This document shows positions 1-6,775 of a DNA stretch of 9,817 nt, piece after piece. Below the pieces are notes generated by a model. That model was not told the origin of the DNA. It saw only the letters and a list, made by a program, of their open reading frames with translations, and ran no database searches. Position 1 is the stretch's first letter. Each line of letters opens with the position of its first letter. The DNA is from Alphaproteobacteria bacterium UBA4588. Its GTDB lineage: Bacteria > Pseudomonadota > Alphaproteobacteria > Puniceispirillales > Puniceispirillaceae. The position numbers were made by a program, and so were the translations under genes. The stretch covers positions 1-9,817 of the forward strand of contig DGJU01000050.1 in NCBI GenBank assembly GCA_002387605.1, read 5' to 3'.

Positions 1-168
1 AAGATGCTTATCTGTATGCAATGCCAATTCGAGTGTTTTATTACATATATGTGATAGATTTATGACAGCCGGTCTGGCAGGACCTAAAAACTGATAATGC
101 GTTACATTAGCTCAAAGTTTTCTACAGAAGCTCAAGCTTTCCACAGGCATGCATTGCTCAGGCAAGTG
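1..168. other. Left-edge noncoding stretch
   Basis: No gene is supported here. It lies downstream of trmL (minus strand). The only structure seen is an imperfect tandem duplication at about 110-147: AGCTCAAAGTTTTCTACAG followed by AGCTCAAGCTTTCCACAG. No T-tract terminator for trmL was found. The second copy resembles a DnaA box only loosely, so no origin is claimed. Confidence 0.5.
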
Positions 169-627
169 TCACTCAGGGAAGCCGACTTGCCGCCATGCAT
201 CATATAGACATATCGCAACGGCGTTTGATAGGTTTAGCGCGCGGGTGCCTGGTATCATGGGAAGATATAATTTCTCGCGCTCATCAAACATATCGGTAAC
301 GTCTGCTGGCAGACCAGCTGTCTCAGAGCCAAAGAGCAAAGCATCATCACCGCCAATAGGCGCTGCATCATAGCGGGTTGGGCCAAATTTTGTGACCGCC
401 CAGATGCGTTTTTGCGGCACCGCGTTACGATAACTCTGAAAGTCTGGCCACTGGGTAACATCTACCAATTCACGGTAATCAAGGCCCGCCCGGCGACAGG
501 ATTTCACATCCAAGCTAAATCCGAGGGGCTGAATCAGGTGTAGCCGCGCCCCGCTATTGGCACATAGGCGAATAATATTGCCCGTATTGGGCGGAATTTG
601 GGGCTGGAATAATACAATATCAAACAT
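169..627 (-). CDS. trmL: tRNA (cytidine/uridine-2'-O)-methyltransferase TrmL
   Basis: TrmL transfers a methyl group from S-adenosylmethionine to the ribose 2'-OH of the wobble nucleotide (position 34) of certain leucine tRNAs. It is a minimal cytosolic SPOUT enzyme that works as a dimer with a C-terminal trefoil knot. At 152 residues it matches the family's usual 150-160. All three SPOUT motifs are visible: PQIPPNTGNIIRLCA at residues 9-23, LFGSETAGLP at 98-107, and the knot motif from LPMIPGTR to NLSNAVAI at 122-139. The ATG at 625-627 is the natural start because motif 1 begins only eight residues later, although no convincing Shine-Dalgarno precedes it. No partner gene on the same strand is visible within the window. 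Family assignment is firm; substrate specificity follows from the family. Confidence 0.96.
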   Translation of the reverse strand: MFDIVLFQPQIPPNTGNIIRLCANSGARLHLIQPLGFSLDVKSCRRAGLDYRELVDVTQWPDFQSYRNAVPQKRIWAVTKFGPTRYDAAPIGGDDALLFGSETAGLPADVTDMFDEREKLYLPMIPGTRALNLSNAVAICLYDAWRQVGFPE

Positions 628-992
628 GGTGACAAACAGGTGCCAGAAAATAGCCCCGCTGCCAAGGCCTCATCTATGTTGATCTGTGCGATATTTGGAT
701 ATCTTAGCGACGCAGCTTCATCACAAATAGGTGATGAAGCATCCATAATAGCTTGTTTAAAGCAGATTAACGGTTTGTTAAAGGTCTTGTGACTACACTG
801 CCTACCTTACCAAAGCAGAGTAACAGGCAGGAGTCCCTGATGATATTACAAGACGTGCGTCAGATAGTTAACGCATTTAGTAGGGTGATTACCGCTCTAA
901 AAACAGCTATTTCACCCTTTATTTTTCTGGATATAGACGCACGCCTCTGGCTGTGTTTCCCCTGGAGAGGGTGATTATCAGAGCTTTCATGA
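628..992. other. Gene-poor region between trmL and the HlyD remnant
   Basis: About 365 bases without an intact gene. A perfect 10-bp inverted repeat sits at 715-740. From about 789 a reading frame of roughly 60 codons on the plus strand runs in the same frame as the HlyD remnant that follows, and is cut by stops at 972-974 and 990-992. Its segment ISPFIF slightly recalls the conserved hydrophobic strand that HlyD proteins carry upstream of their C-terminal block, so this could be further decayed adaptor sequence. That reading is weak. Confidence 0.4.
715..740. repeat. Perfect 10-bp inverted repeat, 6-nt loop
   Basis: GCTTCATCAC at 715-724 and its exact reverse complement GTGATGAAGC at 731-740 flank the loop AAATAG. 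No T tract follows on either strand, so it is not a standard intrinsic terminator. It could be an RNA hairpin, an operator, or a dispersed palindromic element. It lies about 90 bases upstream of trmL's start on trmL's template side, so a role in the trmL leader is possible. Confidence 0.6.
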
Positions 993-1244
993 TTGTATCA
1001 CTGGGTGCGGTTGCAACCGTCCAGCCATCTTGCCAGTAATATGACCCAGAAAGAAGGCATGCCACCTTATTATGAAACAATGATTGAGATTGGTAATCCT
1101 GTGTTCAGCAAGGCCGGAATCACGCCGGATGCTGTGCCGGGAATGCAGGTAACTGTTGATATTATTGGTGGCAAGCGGACGGTCATGGATTATATCCTGA
1201 CCCCTATTAAACGGGCAACTGATGTTGCGTTTCGCGAAAAATAG
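993..1244 (+). pseudogene. C-terminal remnant of a type I secretion adaptor (HlyD family)
   Basis: This frame encodes what looks like the last 75-80 residues of a HlyD/PrtE-type membrane fusion protein, the periplasmic adaptor linking an ABC exporter to a TolC-like channel. The readable core is PYYETMIEIG, then PGMQVTVDIIGGKRT, then MDYILTPIKR and a terminal AFREK. This is the usual end of the family: a short beta strand, the PGM turn, the '(T/S)GxRTV' strand and a final helix. Full-length members are about 400-480 residues, so the coiled-coil hairpin, lipoyl domain and membrane anchor are all missing. The frame opens only with a TTG and has in-frame stops at 990-992 and 972-974. No Shine-Dalgarno, ABC transporter or substrate gene adjoins it. 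I read it as a decayed gene tail; a sequencing frameshift upstream is the alternative. Confidence 0.75.
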
Positions 1245-1260
1245 GCTGCAAACGTAATCT

Positions 1261-1284
1261 TCTGACATGACAAAGTCAGATTTT
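1261..1284 (+). terminator. Weak hairpin plus TTTT after the HlyD remnant
   Basis: TCTGAC (1261-1266) pairs with GTCAGA (1275-1280) around an 8-nt loop and is followed by TTTT. It lies 17 bases after the remnant's stop codon and 37 bases before the thiamine diphosphokinase start. The stem is short and GC-poor, so it may be a vestigial terminator of the decayed gene or a leader hairpin of the next one. Confidence 0.3.
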
Positions 1285-1320
1285 GGTGATTTGATCAGCT
1301 GTCTCCGGTAGGATCGGTCT

Positions 1321-2022
1321 ATGGACACAGCTGATCACATCTATTCATCACCAGACAGGCTTATCCTTGTCGGTGGCGGATCATTCAATAAAGATGACCT
1401 TATTCGCAATGCGCGCAATGCTGATGTTATCGCAGTGGATGGCGGGCTTCATGCCTGTCAGGAAGCTGGTATCACGCCGTGTGCTGTGATTGGTGATATG
1501 GATTCAGCCGGTGCAGCAGAGATAGCCGCGCTTGGCGGGGCTGTCCCTATCCATCATATTGCTGAGCAGGATAGCACAGACCTTGAAAAGGCGATGCAGC
1601 ATATCAACGCTCCTTTATGTCTCGGGTTCGGCTTTCTGGGGCGCCGGTTTGACCATGCCCTTGCCTCACTTACTGTATTGGCGCGGATGACGGATGCTCG
1701 CCCTGAAATGAAGATTGTGCTTGCCGGCCGCCATGATGCTCTGACCGTTACAAAACAGACGATTAGAACGGCCCTCCCAGTTGATACGCGCTATTCGGTC
1801 TGGCCAGTTGGGACTGTCGGGTTTGATAAATCAGACGGGCTTATCTGGCCATTAGATGGCCTTACGCTCTCGCCTCACGGACAAGTGGGCACATCAAACA
1901 GAACGGCTAAGTCAGCTCAGCTGCTGCAACCAGCGTCTGATAATACAACCGCTTTTGCGGTTATTGTGCCGGTTGAATGCCTTGGTCATTTATGTGATGC
2001 TGTTATGTCTAGCGCTGGCTAA
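1321..2022 (+). CDS. thiN: Thiamine diphosphokinase
   Basis: The enzyme transfers pyrophosphate from ATP to thiamine, giving the cofactor thiamine diphosphate in the cytosol. The 233-residue length fits bacterial members. Family motifs appear in order: DGG at residues 40-42, GDMDS at 58-62 (metal and ATP binding aspartates), QDSTDLEKA at 83-91, and GRRFDH at 107-112. A C-terminal beta-rich thiamine-binding part carries GLIWPLDGLTL and TSN at 191-193. The ATG at 1321 has AGGA about 7 bases upstream. No TPP riboswitch consensus was seen in the short leader. The gene stands alone and its stop overlaps the end of the convergent acyltransferase gene by 4 bases. The symbol follows the Bacillus name. 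A de novo thiamine pathway is not visible nearby, so a salvage role is possible but inferred. Confidence 0.92.
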   Translation: MDTADHIYSSPDRLILVGGGSFNKDDLIRNARNADVIAVDGGLHACQEAGITPCAVIGDMDSAGAAEIAALGGAVPIHHIAEQDSTDLEKAMQHINAPLCLGFGFLGRRFDHALASLTVLARMTDARPEMKIVLAGRHDALTVTKQTIRTALPVDTRYSVWPVGTVGFDKSDGLIWPLDGLTLSPHGQVGTSNRTAKSAQLLQPASDNTTAFAVIVPVECLGHLCDAVMSSAG

Positions 2023-2861
2023 AGCTCACCATATGTCCGTTTTCGCAGAAAATCAGTTACATCGCTGCGATTGGTAAAGTGCGCCAATTCTGATGATATA
2101 ACAGGTTTGCGCAGTGTGAGCTTGATGGCTTTATCCATCTGGTGACAAATCTCACGAAACATCAGCGAATATCCAAGCGTCATGCTGAGCCGCCGCGCAA
2201 CCTGATAGACAATGGAATTACGGCCATGAAAGTAGAAGGGAAGTATTGTTGTCTGTTCCATGGTAGAGAGCCGTGCCGCAAATGTCTTCCATTCCGAGTC
2301 ATAGGCTTTTCCGACAAAATTTGGCGCAAGTGAAATGCCGCCTGCTGGGAAAATAATAACAACACCCTCATCTTTCAGATGGTTTGTTGCGTGTTTGCGT
2401 GTCTCAAGGTTAGTGGCAAGGGCGGTGTCTGTTTCGGCAAAATCAATTGGCAGAATTTTATCCATAACAGCTGGAGCCTGCCGGAGAACTTGATGTGTGA
2501 TAATGCGATAATCCTGCCTTACCTGTGAGACAAGCGAGCATAAGACAAGCCCGTCAACTACACCATAAGGATGGTTGGCAATAATCAGAACGCGGCCGGT
2601 TTTAGGAATGGAAAAATCACCATCCATAGATAAGTCTGGCGAGATATTGAGGCGGTGAAGTGCATCAGTCCAGAACAGCTCGTTCGGGCGATTATCATCA
2701 ACATAATCAACATAGAGTTTTTTGATTTTTGGCTGGCCAGTGACCCTTTCCAGCGCGCGAATGAAACCACTCGAAAACGCCCCCATTTCGCCATTCGCAA
2801 ATGAAAATATGGGATGCTGTTCCGCTACGTCTGCTGAGATGTCGTGCGCCGAAAGAGACAT
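2019..2861 (-). CDS. Lysophospholipid acyltransferase family protein (PlsC/hemolysin-like)
   Basis: A 280-residue protein of the glycerolipid acyltransferase superfamily, which moves acyl chains onto lysolipids at the inner face of the cytoplasmic membrane. The catalytic motif NHPYGVVDG is at residues 96-104 (His97, Asp103, the H-x5-D variant also found in 'putative hemolysin' relatives). The substrate-binding motif FPAGGIS is at 171-177, in place of the classical FPEG. The region after it (ILPFYFHGRNS) is typical of the subgroup that includes ornithine-lipid acyltransferases. No strong membrane segment is obvious. The exact acceptor (lysophosphatidate, lyso-ornithine lipid or another) cannot be decided from sequence. 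The ATG at 2859-2861 has only a poor Shine-Dalgarno, but the next Met is at residue 26. It lies 116 bases downstream of the purine permease on the same strand, so read-through is possible. Confidence 0.85.
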   Translation of the reverse strand: MSLSAHDISADVAEQHPIFSFANGEMGAFSSGFIRALERVTGQPKIKKLYVDYVDDNRPNELFWTDALHRLNISPDLSMDGDFSIPKTGRVLIIANHPYGVVDGLVLCSLVSQVRQDYRIITHQVLRQAPAVMDKILPIDFAETDTALATNLETRKHATNHLKDEGVVIIFPAGGISLAPNFVGKAYDSEWKTFAARLSTMEQTTILPFYFHGRNSIVYQVARRLSMTLGYSLMFREICHQMDKAIKLTLRKPVISSELAHFTNRSDVTDFLRKRTYGEL

Positions 2862-2977
2862 GAATTTTATCTATCGCTTTGCTATCAAGAAACGCAAAAA
2901 AGCTCCTCAATTATTACAGAATGATAGTTTTCGATGCAATGTTTTTATCGGCGCGTTTCGCACGCTGTAATAGTAGG

Positions 2978-4291
2978 TTAAGCGTATGTTTGAAGTGCCA
3001 TCCAGATAAGACCAAACAGCGTAATAATCCACACACCGCCACTAATCTGTGCGCCTTTTCCCATGATGAGTTTAATGCCAACATGTGCAAGAAACCCAAG
3101 GGCAATGCCAGCAGCGATTGAAAATGTCAGGGGCATTACAAGAATTGTAATGAATACTGGCACGCCGCGTTCAACATCAGACCAATCAAGCCCGCGAAGC
3201 CCACCAAGAAATGTTGAGGCAACAAAGATAAGCGCAGGCGCTGTTGCAAAAGACGGAATGGACGCAAAAAGCGGCTCAAGAAACAGGCAGCATAGAAATA
3301 ATAAAGCAACCGTCACAGCGGTAAGGCCTGTGCGGCCCCCATCACGCAGACCCGCCGCACTTTCAAGATAGGTTGTCATTGTGGATGTTCCGAGCAAACT
3401 GCCAAAGATACTGGCAGATGTATCGGCCATTACCGCTTTGTTAAGACCGTCAATTTCACCTGTATCACGGCGTTTTCCAGCAGGCTCAGCAATGGCTGTC
3501 AATGTGCCTGTCGTATCAAAGAAATCAACAAAGAACATCACAAACACAACTGACAGAAAGGCTGTTGTTGTCAGGGCAGAAAAATCGAGAGCAAACAGAG
3601 CGCCCGCTGCTGGGGGGGCAGAAAAGACGCCGCCAAAAGGAGCAAGACCGCTGACCCAGCCAATAGCGCTCAAAACCATGATGCTAATGAGAATGCTACC
3701 TTTAATGCCCCGCGCTGATAGGCCTGCCATCATAATAAGGCCGATAATAGACAGGATAAGCTCAGGCTTGTTCAAAGCGCCAAGACCCACAATGGTATCA
3801 GGATTATCAATCACAATGCCTGCAGACATCAGGCCGATAAGACCCAAAAACAGGCCAATACCAGCCGTGATAGCGATTTGCATTTCACCTGGTATGGACA
3901 GAATAAGGTATGAGCGAAGCTTGCTTGCAGAAAAAATGAAGAACAGCACAGATGAGACAAAGACTGCTGCCAGTGCCTGTTGCCAGCTAAGACCGTAGCC
4001 AAGAATAACGGCATAAGCAAAGTAGGCATTCAAGCCCATGCCCGGCGCAACAGCAACAGGCCATCCGGCATAAAGCCCCATAATGAGAGTGCCGATAACT
4101 GTTGCAAGAATAGTCGCAATAAAGGCAGCGCCGAAATCCATCCCTGCATCTGATAGGATGGCAGGATTAACAGCGATAATAAATGCCATTGTAAGGAAGG
4201 TGCTGGCACCGGCCAGAATTTCAGTTGTGGGTGTTGTGCCATGGTCAGACAGGCGAAAAAGACGATTAAGCATAGCGGGGGGTATCCTCAT
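2978..4291 (-). CDS. NCS2-family purine permease, AzgA subgroup
   Basis: A multi-pass inner-membrane transporter, probably a proton symporter for adenine, guanine or hypoxanthine. The 437-residue length is normal for AzgA-type proteins (AdeP, GhxP, PbuG). Diagnostic motifs are PGMGLNAYF at residues 83-91, FFVDFFDTTGTL at 253-264 (substrate-site aspartate and glutamate region) and GTSTMTTYLESAAGL at 301-315 with GGRTG at 318-322. Many hydrophobic segments fill the rest. Two starts are possible. The longer, at 4289-4291, has no Shine-Dalgarno. The ATG at 4271-4273 (MLNRLF, 431 residues) has GAGG about 12 bases upstream and matches family N-termini better, so I slightly prefer it. Divergent from bioY. 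Which purine it carries is not decidable here, and no purine riboswitch consensus was seen in the leader. Confidence 0.95.
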   Translation of the reverse strand: MRIPPAMLNRLFRLSDHGTTPTTEILAGASTFLTMAFIIAVNPAILSDAGMDFGAAFIATILATVIGTLIMGLYAGWPVAVAPGMGLNAYFAYAVILGYGLSWQQALAAVFVSSVLFFIFSASKLRSYLILSIPGEMQIAITAGIGLFLGLIGLMSAGIVIDNPDTIVGLGALNKPELILSIIGLIMMAGLSARGIKGSILISIMVLSAIGWVSGLAPFGGVFSAPPAAGALFALDFSALTTTAFLSVVFVMFFVDFFDTTGTLTAIAEPAGKRRDTGEIDGLNKAVMADTSASIFGSLLGTSTMTTYLESAAGLRDGGRTGLTAVTVALLFLCCLFLEPLFASIPSFATAPALIFVASTFLGGLRGLDWSDVERGVPVFITILVMPLTFSIAAGIALGFLAHVGIKLIMGKGAQISGGVWIITLFGLIWMALQTYA

Positions 4292-4295
4292 TTAT

Positions 4296-4310
4296 ACACG
4301 GTAGGCGTGT
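4296..4310 (-). promoter_or_regulatory. Small hairpin just upstream of the purine permease start
   Basis: ACACG at 4296-4300 and CGTGT at 4306-4310 form a 5-bp stem with a 5-nt loop. On the permease's strand it ends about 5 bases before the longer start codon and about 22 bases before the shorter one. It could affect ribosome access, but it is short and may be chance. Confidence 0.25.
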
Positions 4311-4396
4311 CGCTCTGTTAAAAGAGCTGGTGATTGAAAAACAAACAGCATAGCCTCACAGAGAGGAGATGGCTTATTTTGAGCTAATAATCCAGC

Positions 4397-4424
4397 TTGT
4401 ATGCTGAACTTAAACGCTTATACT
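4397..4424 (+). promoter_or_regulatory. Possible sigma-70 promoter for bioY
   Basis: A TTGTAT box at 4397-4402 and TATACT at 4419-4424 are spaced by 16 bases, upstream of bioY. The -10 matches the consensus at five of six positions and the -35 only at its TTG. It would give a leader of about 100 bases. I found no BioR-type box (TTATNNATAA) in this region. Confidence 0.3.
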
Positions 4425-4527
4425 GTCACTGCAACAAGATTGCGATGAAATACTGCATGATGGCTGCGACTTTTTTTGATATGCCGGTTTAGTGCATTTT
4501 TGGCAAACTACCTGAAGGAAAAAAAAG

Positions 4528-5139
4528 ATGAACGATATTACAGCTCAGGCGAAAATGACACCGCTTGCTGCCGCTGCTTTGGTGGCACGGCGCGGCGGTG
4601 ATGCTGATACGTCTCTGACAATCATGGCGCAGATATGCCTTCTTGTATGCGGCGTTACAGCGCTTGCTGTTTCTGCACATATTAAAATTCCATTTTATCC
4701 GGTGCCGCTTACCATGCAAACGCTTGTTGTTCTGCTGATTGGCATGTCATATGGCTCGCGCCTTGGTGGTGCAACTGTGCTGGCTTATCTTGGTGCTGGC
4801 GCTGCTGGCGCTCCGGTATTTGCTGGCGGTGCAGGGATTATCTACTTTGCTGGACCAACAGGCGGTTATCTTGCTGGTTTCTTTGTTGCTGCTATTACGC
4901 TTGGCTTTTTGGCAGAACGTGGTTGGGCCCGCTCGTTTGTCACAACCGCTCTCAGCATGGTAATTGGCACAGCACTTATTTATGCCTGTGGTGTTACATG
5001 GCTGTCTCAGCTAATCGGGTTTGAAAAGGCTATAAGTTTTGGCATGTTGCCGTTTCTATACGGTGATGCGTTGAAGCTTGTGATTGCCTCACTCGGCATG
5101 CCGTTTGCCTGGTCTTTTGTAAACAAAATGATGAAGTAA
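4528..5139 (+). CDS. bioY: BioY, biotin transporter substrate-binding subunit
   Basis: BioY is the membrane S component that captures biotin, working either alone or with the ECF energizing module BioMN. The 203-residue length is normal. Family signatures are IPFYPVPLTMQTLVVLLIG at residues 54-72, GAAGAPVFAGG at 91-101, GPTGGYLAGF at 109-118 and PFLYGDALK at 175-183, embedded in about six hydrophobic segments. The N-terminal 30 residues before the first membrane segment are somewhat extended and variable. The ATG is set by AAGGA 8 bases upstream. No bioM or bioN lies beside it, so it is a solitary BioY. A strong terminator closes the transcript right after the gene, so it is probably monocistronic. 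Biotin import is firmly expected; whether it is energized by a remote ECF module is unknown. Confidence 0.96.
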   Translation: MNDITAQAKMTPLAAAALVARRGGDADTSLTIMAQICLLVCGVTALAVSAHIKIPFYPVPLTMQTLVVLLIGMSYGSRLGGATVLAYLGAGAAGAPVFAGGAGIIYFAGPTGGYLAGFFVAAITLGFLAERGWARSFVTTALSMVIGTALIYACGVTWLSQLIGFEKAISFGMLPFLYGDALKLVIASLGMPFAWSFVNKMMK

Positions 5140-5168
5140 CAAATAGCAATTATCATTTGGTCACTATC

Positions 5169-5205
5169 AGAGCTCCTTTCCCGTGGTGAAAGGAGCTCTT
5201 TTTTT
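5169..5205 (+). terminator. Strong intrinsic terminator of bioY
   Basis: A perfect 12-bp stem, AGAGCTCCTTTC at 5169-5180 and GAAAGGAGCTCT at 5188-5199, has a 7-nt loop and is followed by a T run to 5205. It lies 29 bases after the bioY stop. The convergent AEC gene ends at 5211, so the hairpin could also slow transcription from that side, but no T tract follows it on the minus strand. Confidence 0.93.
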
Positions 5206-5210
5206 ATGAC

Positions 5211-6155
5211 CTAGCCGGCTTTGCCAAGCATCGTTAATGCATAGAGTGTTGCCGGAACAGAGACGCTGGCAATCAGGGTTGTGAGCATGATAGATGTTGC
5301 GGTCCGGCCGCTATAGGCCTGATAGAATTCAGATAAGGCAAATACGTTTGCTGCAACAGGCAGGCACGCAAATAAGATAGCAGTTTGAATCCATAACATA
5401 TCAAGACCGGGCATTGTCAGCATAACTGCTGCCATGAGAAGGGGATGTATTACCAGCTTCAGGACTGTAATTGTACCAAGTTCAGCTCGCGCTGACCGAA
5501 TGGGCTGACCAACAAGGGTAATGCCAAGAGCAAAAAGAGCTGTTGGCGCAGCAGCACCTGCAAGCATATCAAGAAAAAAGATAGGCATTTGCGGCAGGGT
5601 TAGCCCAGAGGCTGAGAAGATAAAGCCTGTGAGAACTGATAGTAGCAGTGGGTTGCGTGACATTGAACGCAGCATTTGTACGAGGGCAGATGATAGGTCG
5701 CCCGACCCCTTATCTCGGGTAAAAATAGCCGTCAGCAGAAGCAGCATAATGCTATCGCATACAAGGATAAGAGACATCGGCACGACAGCGCCTTCCCCAA
5801 AAGCAAGAATAGCAAGGGGAACACCGATATAGCCATAATTCGGGTAGGTAGCATTAAGGGCAAAAATGCCTGATGAGCGGCCAGACAACCCAAGAATACG
5901 GGTGGCAAACACAATGCCAAGCGCAAAAATAATGATGGTTACAGCTTCATAGCGAAGAATAAAGTGAGGGTTCGCGACCTCAGATACTGGTGCAGAGGTG
6001 ATCGATACAAACATGAAGGCTGGGAGCACAACAAAAAAGGCAAATCGTGCCAGAATTCGTCCTGCCTGTTCATCAAAAAACCCTGAACTGCGTGAAAAAG
6101 CACCCAGAAGAATAATCCCAAAAAATGGAATGGTCAGGGAAAGAATATCACCCAT
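5211..6155 (-). CDS. AEC-family (auxin efflux carrier type) transporter
   Basis: An inner-membrane permease of about ten hydrophobic segments, 314 residues, the usual length of bacterial AEC proteins. Bacterial relatives include putative malonate carriers (MdcF) and other organic-acid transporters; the substrate here is unknown. Visible signatures are NYGYIGVPL at residues 106-114, the central crossing region, APTALFALG at 203-211, KLVIHPLL at 233-240 and LPVAANVFAL at 265-274. The N-terminal half and C-terminal half resemble each other in layout, as expected for this fold. The ATG at 6153-6155 is preceded by GAGAG a few bases upstream. A candidate extended -10 promoter lies about 100 bases upstream. 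It shares no strand with bioY and ends against its terminator. No malonate or decarboxylase genes adjoin it, so an MdcF role is not supported. Confidence 0.93.
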   Translation of the reverse strand: MGDILSLTIPFFGIILLGAFSRSSGFFDEQAGRILARFAFFVVLPAFMFVSITSAPVSEVANPHFILRYEAVTIIIFALGIVFATRILGLSGRSSGIFALNATYPNYGYIGVPLAILAFGEGAVVPMSLILVCDSIMLLLLTAIFTRDKGSGDLSSALVQMLRSMSRNPLLLSVLTGFIFSASGLTLPQMPIFFLDMLAGAAAPTALFALGITLVGQPIRSARAELGTITVLKLVIHPLLMAAVMLTMPGLDMLWIQTAILFACLPVAANVFALSEFYQAYSGRTATSIMLTTLIASVSVPATLYALTMLGKAG

Positions 6156-6199
6156 AAGTCTCTCACATAAAAATAAAAAGGAGCAGAAGGAACAATCCT

Positions 6200-6220
6200 A
6201 GAAGGTGTATAAGCCCTTCT
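6200..6220 (-). promoter_or_regulatory. Leader hairpin of the AEC gene
   Basis: AGAAGG at 6200-6205 pairs with CCTTCT at 6215-6220 around a 9-nt loop. It would lie in the leader of the AEC transcript if the promoter at 6251-6259 is used. Its purpose is unknown. Confidence 0.35.
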
Positions 6221-6250
6221 GGTAAAAAGAGTAACGGTGCCGATACAAAA

Positions 6251-6259
6251 ATTATACCA
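6251..6259 (-). promoter_or_regulatory. Extended -10 promoter candidate for the AEC gene
   Basis: On the minus strand this reads TGGTATAAT, a perfect -10 hexamer with the upstream TGn extension, which can substitute for a poor -35. No good TTGACA lies at 17 bases. The predicted start would be near 6244, leaving a leader of about 90 bases. Confidence 0.5.
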
Positions 6260-6371
6260 GAAAAGAGGGGGCTTTTGCGAAAATACTCATGCAAGCATCT
6301 CGCAGGATGCAATCTATATTTTTCAGCATAACTGCCTGTCAGCCCAAAAAAGAGTTAGGTCTCAGATACCG

Positions 6372-6653
6372 CTAATTATCGTTGGTAGCCGCAGGCGTTA
6401 AATTCATCGCTGAGTCAGTATCGTCTGAGGGAAACATATCATAGGCATCAGCTGATTCTAGCACTTCAGCTTCACCGCTTTGCTCAATGAGTTCGACTAA
6501 CTTATCTTCAGGAGAATGAGAGCTATCATGCAAAATTGTAACAGCTACCAAGGCAGCAATTGTTGTTGTTACCATGCTAGACTCAGTTGTTTTGCGTGGC
6601 TGAAAGGGAATAACCTCGCCGCTTAGACGCAGCTCTTGGTCAGGTGTCAGCAT
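6372..6653 (-). CDS. Small acidic hypothetical protein
   Basis: I do not recognise this 93-residue protein. The start is the ATG at 6651-6653, because AAGGAG lies 7 bases upstream; a TTG two codons earlier is too close to that site. In order, it has a short polar N-terminus (MLTPDQELRLSGEVIPFQPR), a 15-residue mostly hydrophobic stretch MVTTTIAALVAVTIL at 27-41, and a strongly acidic second half rich in Asp, Glu and Ser, with a probable amphipathic helix DKLVELIEQ at 50-58. It ends in NDN. The hydrophobic stretch is short for a membrane span and there is no clear signal-peptide cleavage site. Length and a good ribosome site support it being a real gene, but no function can be assigned. It stands alone, between the AEC gene and the exported repeat protein, all on the minus strand. 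Confidence 0.7.
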   Translation of the reverse strand: MLTPDQELRLSGEVIPFQPRKTTESSMVTTTIAALVAVTILHDSSHSPEDKLVELIEQSGEAEVLESADAYDMFPSDDTDSAMNLTPAATNDN

Positions 6654-6775
6654 TCTCAAACTCCTTGCTATCAGATAAGATATATGAAGAAATATGGTCG
6701 TTTACAACGCAGACGGTAAGGGAAGGCGCCACCGGCGCTGCATCTCTATAACTTGTGTCATTCACAGAGTTCGTC

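Noticed and set aside
110..160. Possible DnaA boxes or replication origin near the left edge
   Set aside because: The sites match the DnaA consensus poorly, and no dnaA, dnaN, parA or other origin-linked gene is present.
534..746. 70-codon minus-strand frame overlapping the trmL start
   Set aside because: It runs out of frame through the trmL N-terminus, has no ribosome site and matches no family. It is best seen as a chance frame.
1245..1320. TPP riboswitch before the thiamine diphosphokinase gene
   Set aside because: The leader is under 80 bases and lacks the conserved CUGAGA and ACCUGAUCUGG-type segments.
2867..2876. BioR-like box TTATCTATCG
   Set aside because: Only 8 of 10 positions match, and it lies before the acyltransferase gene, far from bioY.
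3612..3618. Run of seven Gs inside the purine permease gene as a phase-variation tract
   Set aside because: The gene is intact, the run is short and encodes a normal Pro/Ala stretch, so there is no evidence of slippage.
3381..3998. 205-codon plus-strand frame opposite the purine permease
   Set aside because: It is antisense to a well-supported membrane protein and is rich in Arg, Pro, Ser and Ala as expected of such a shadow.
6261..6275. AAAAG/CTTTT hairpin as a terminator
   Set aside because: A 5-bp AT-rich stem without a following T run is too weak, and it overlaps the likely -10 spacer region of the AEC promoter.
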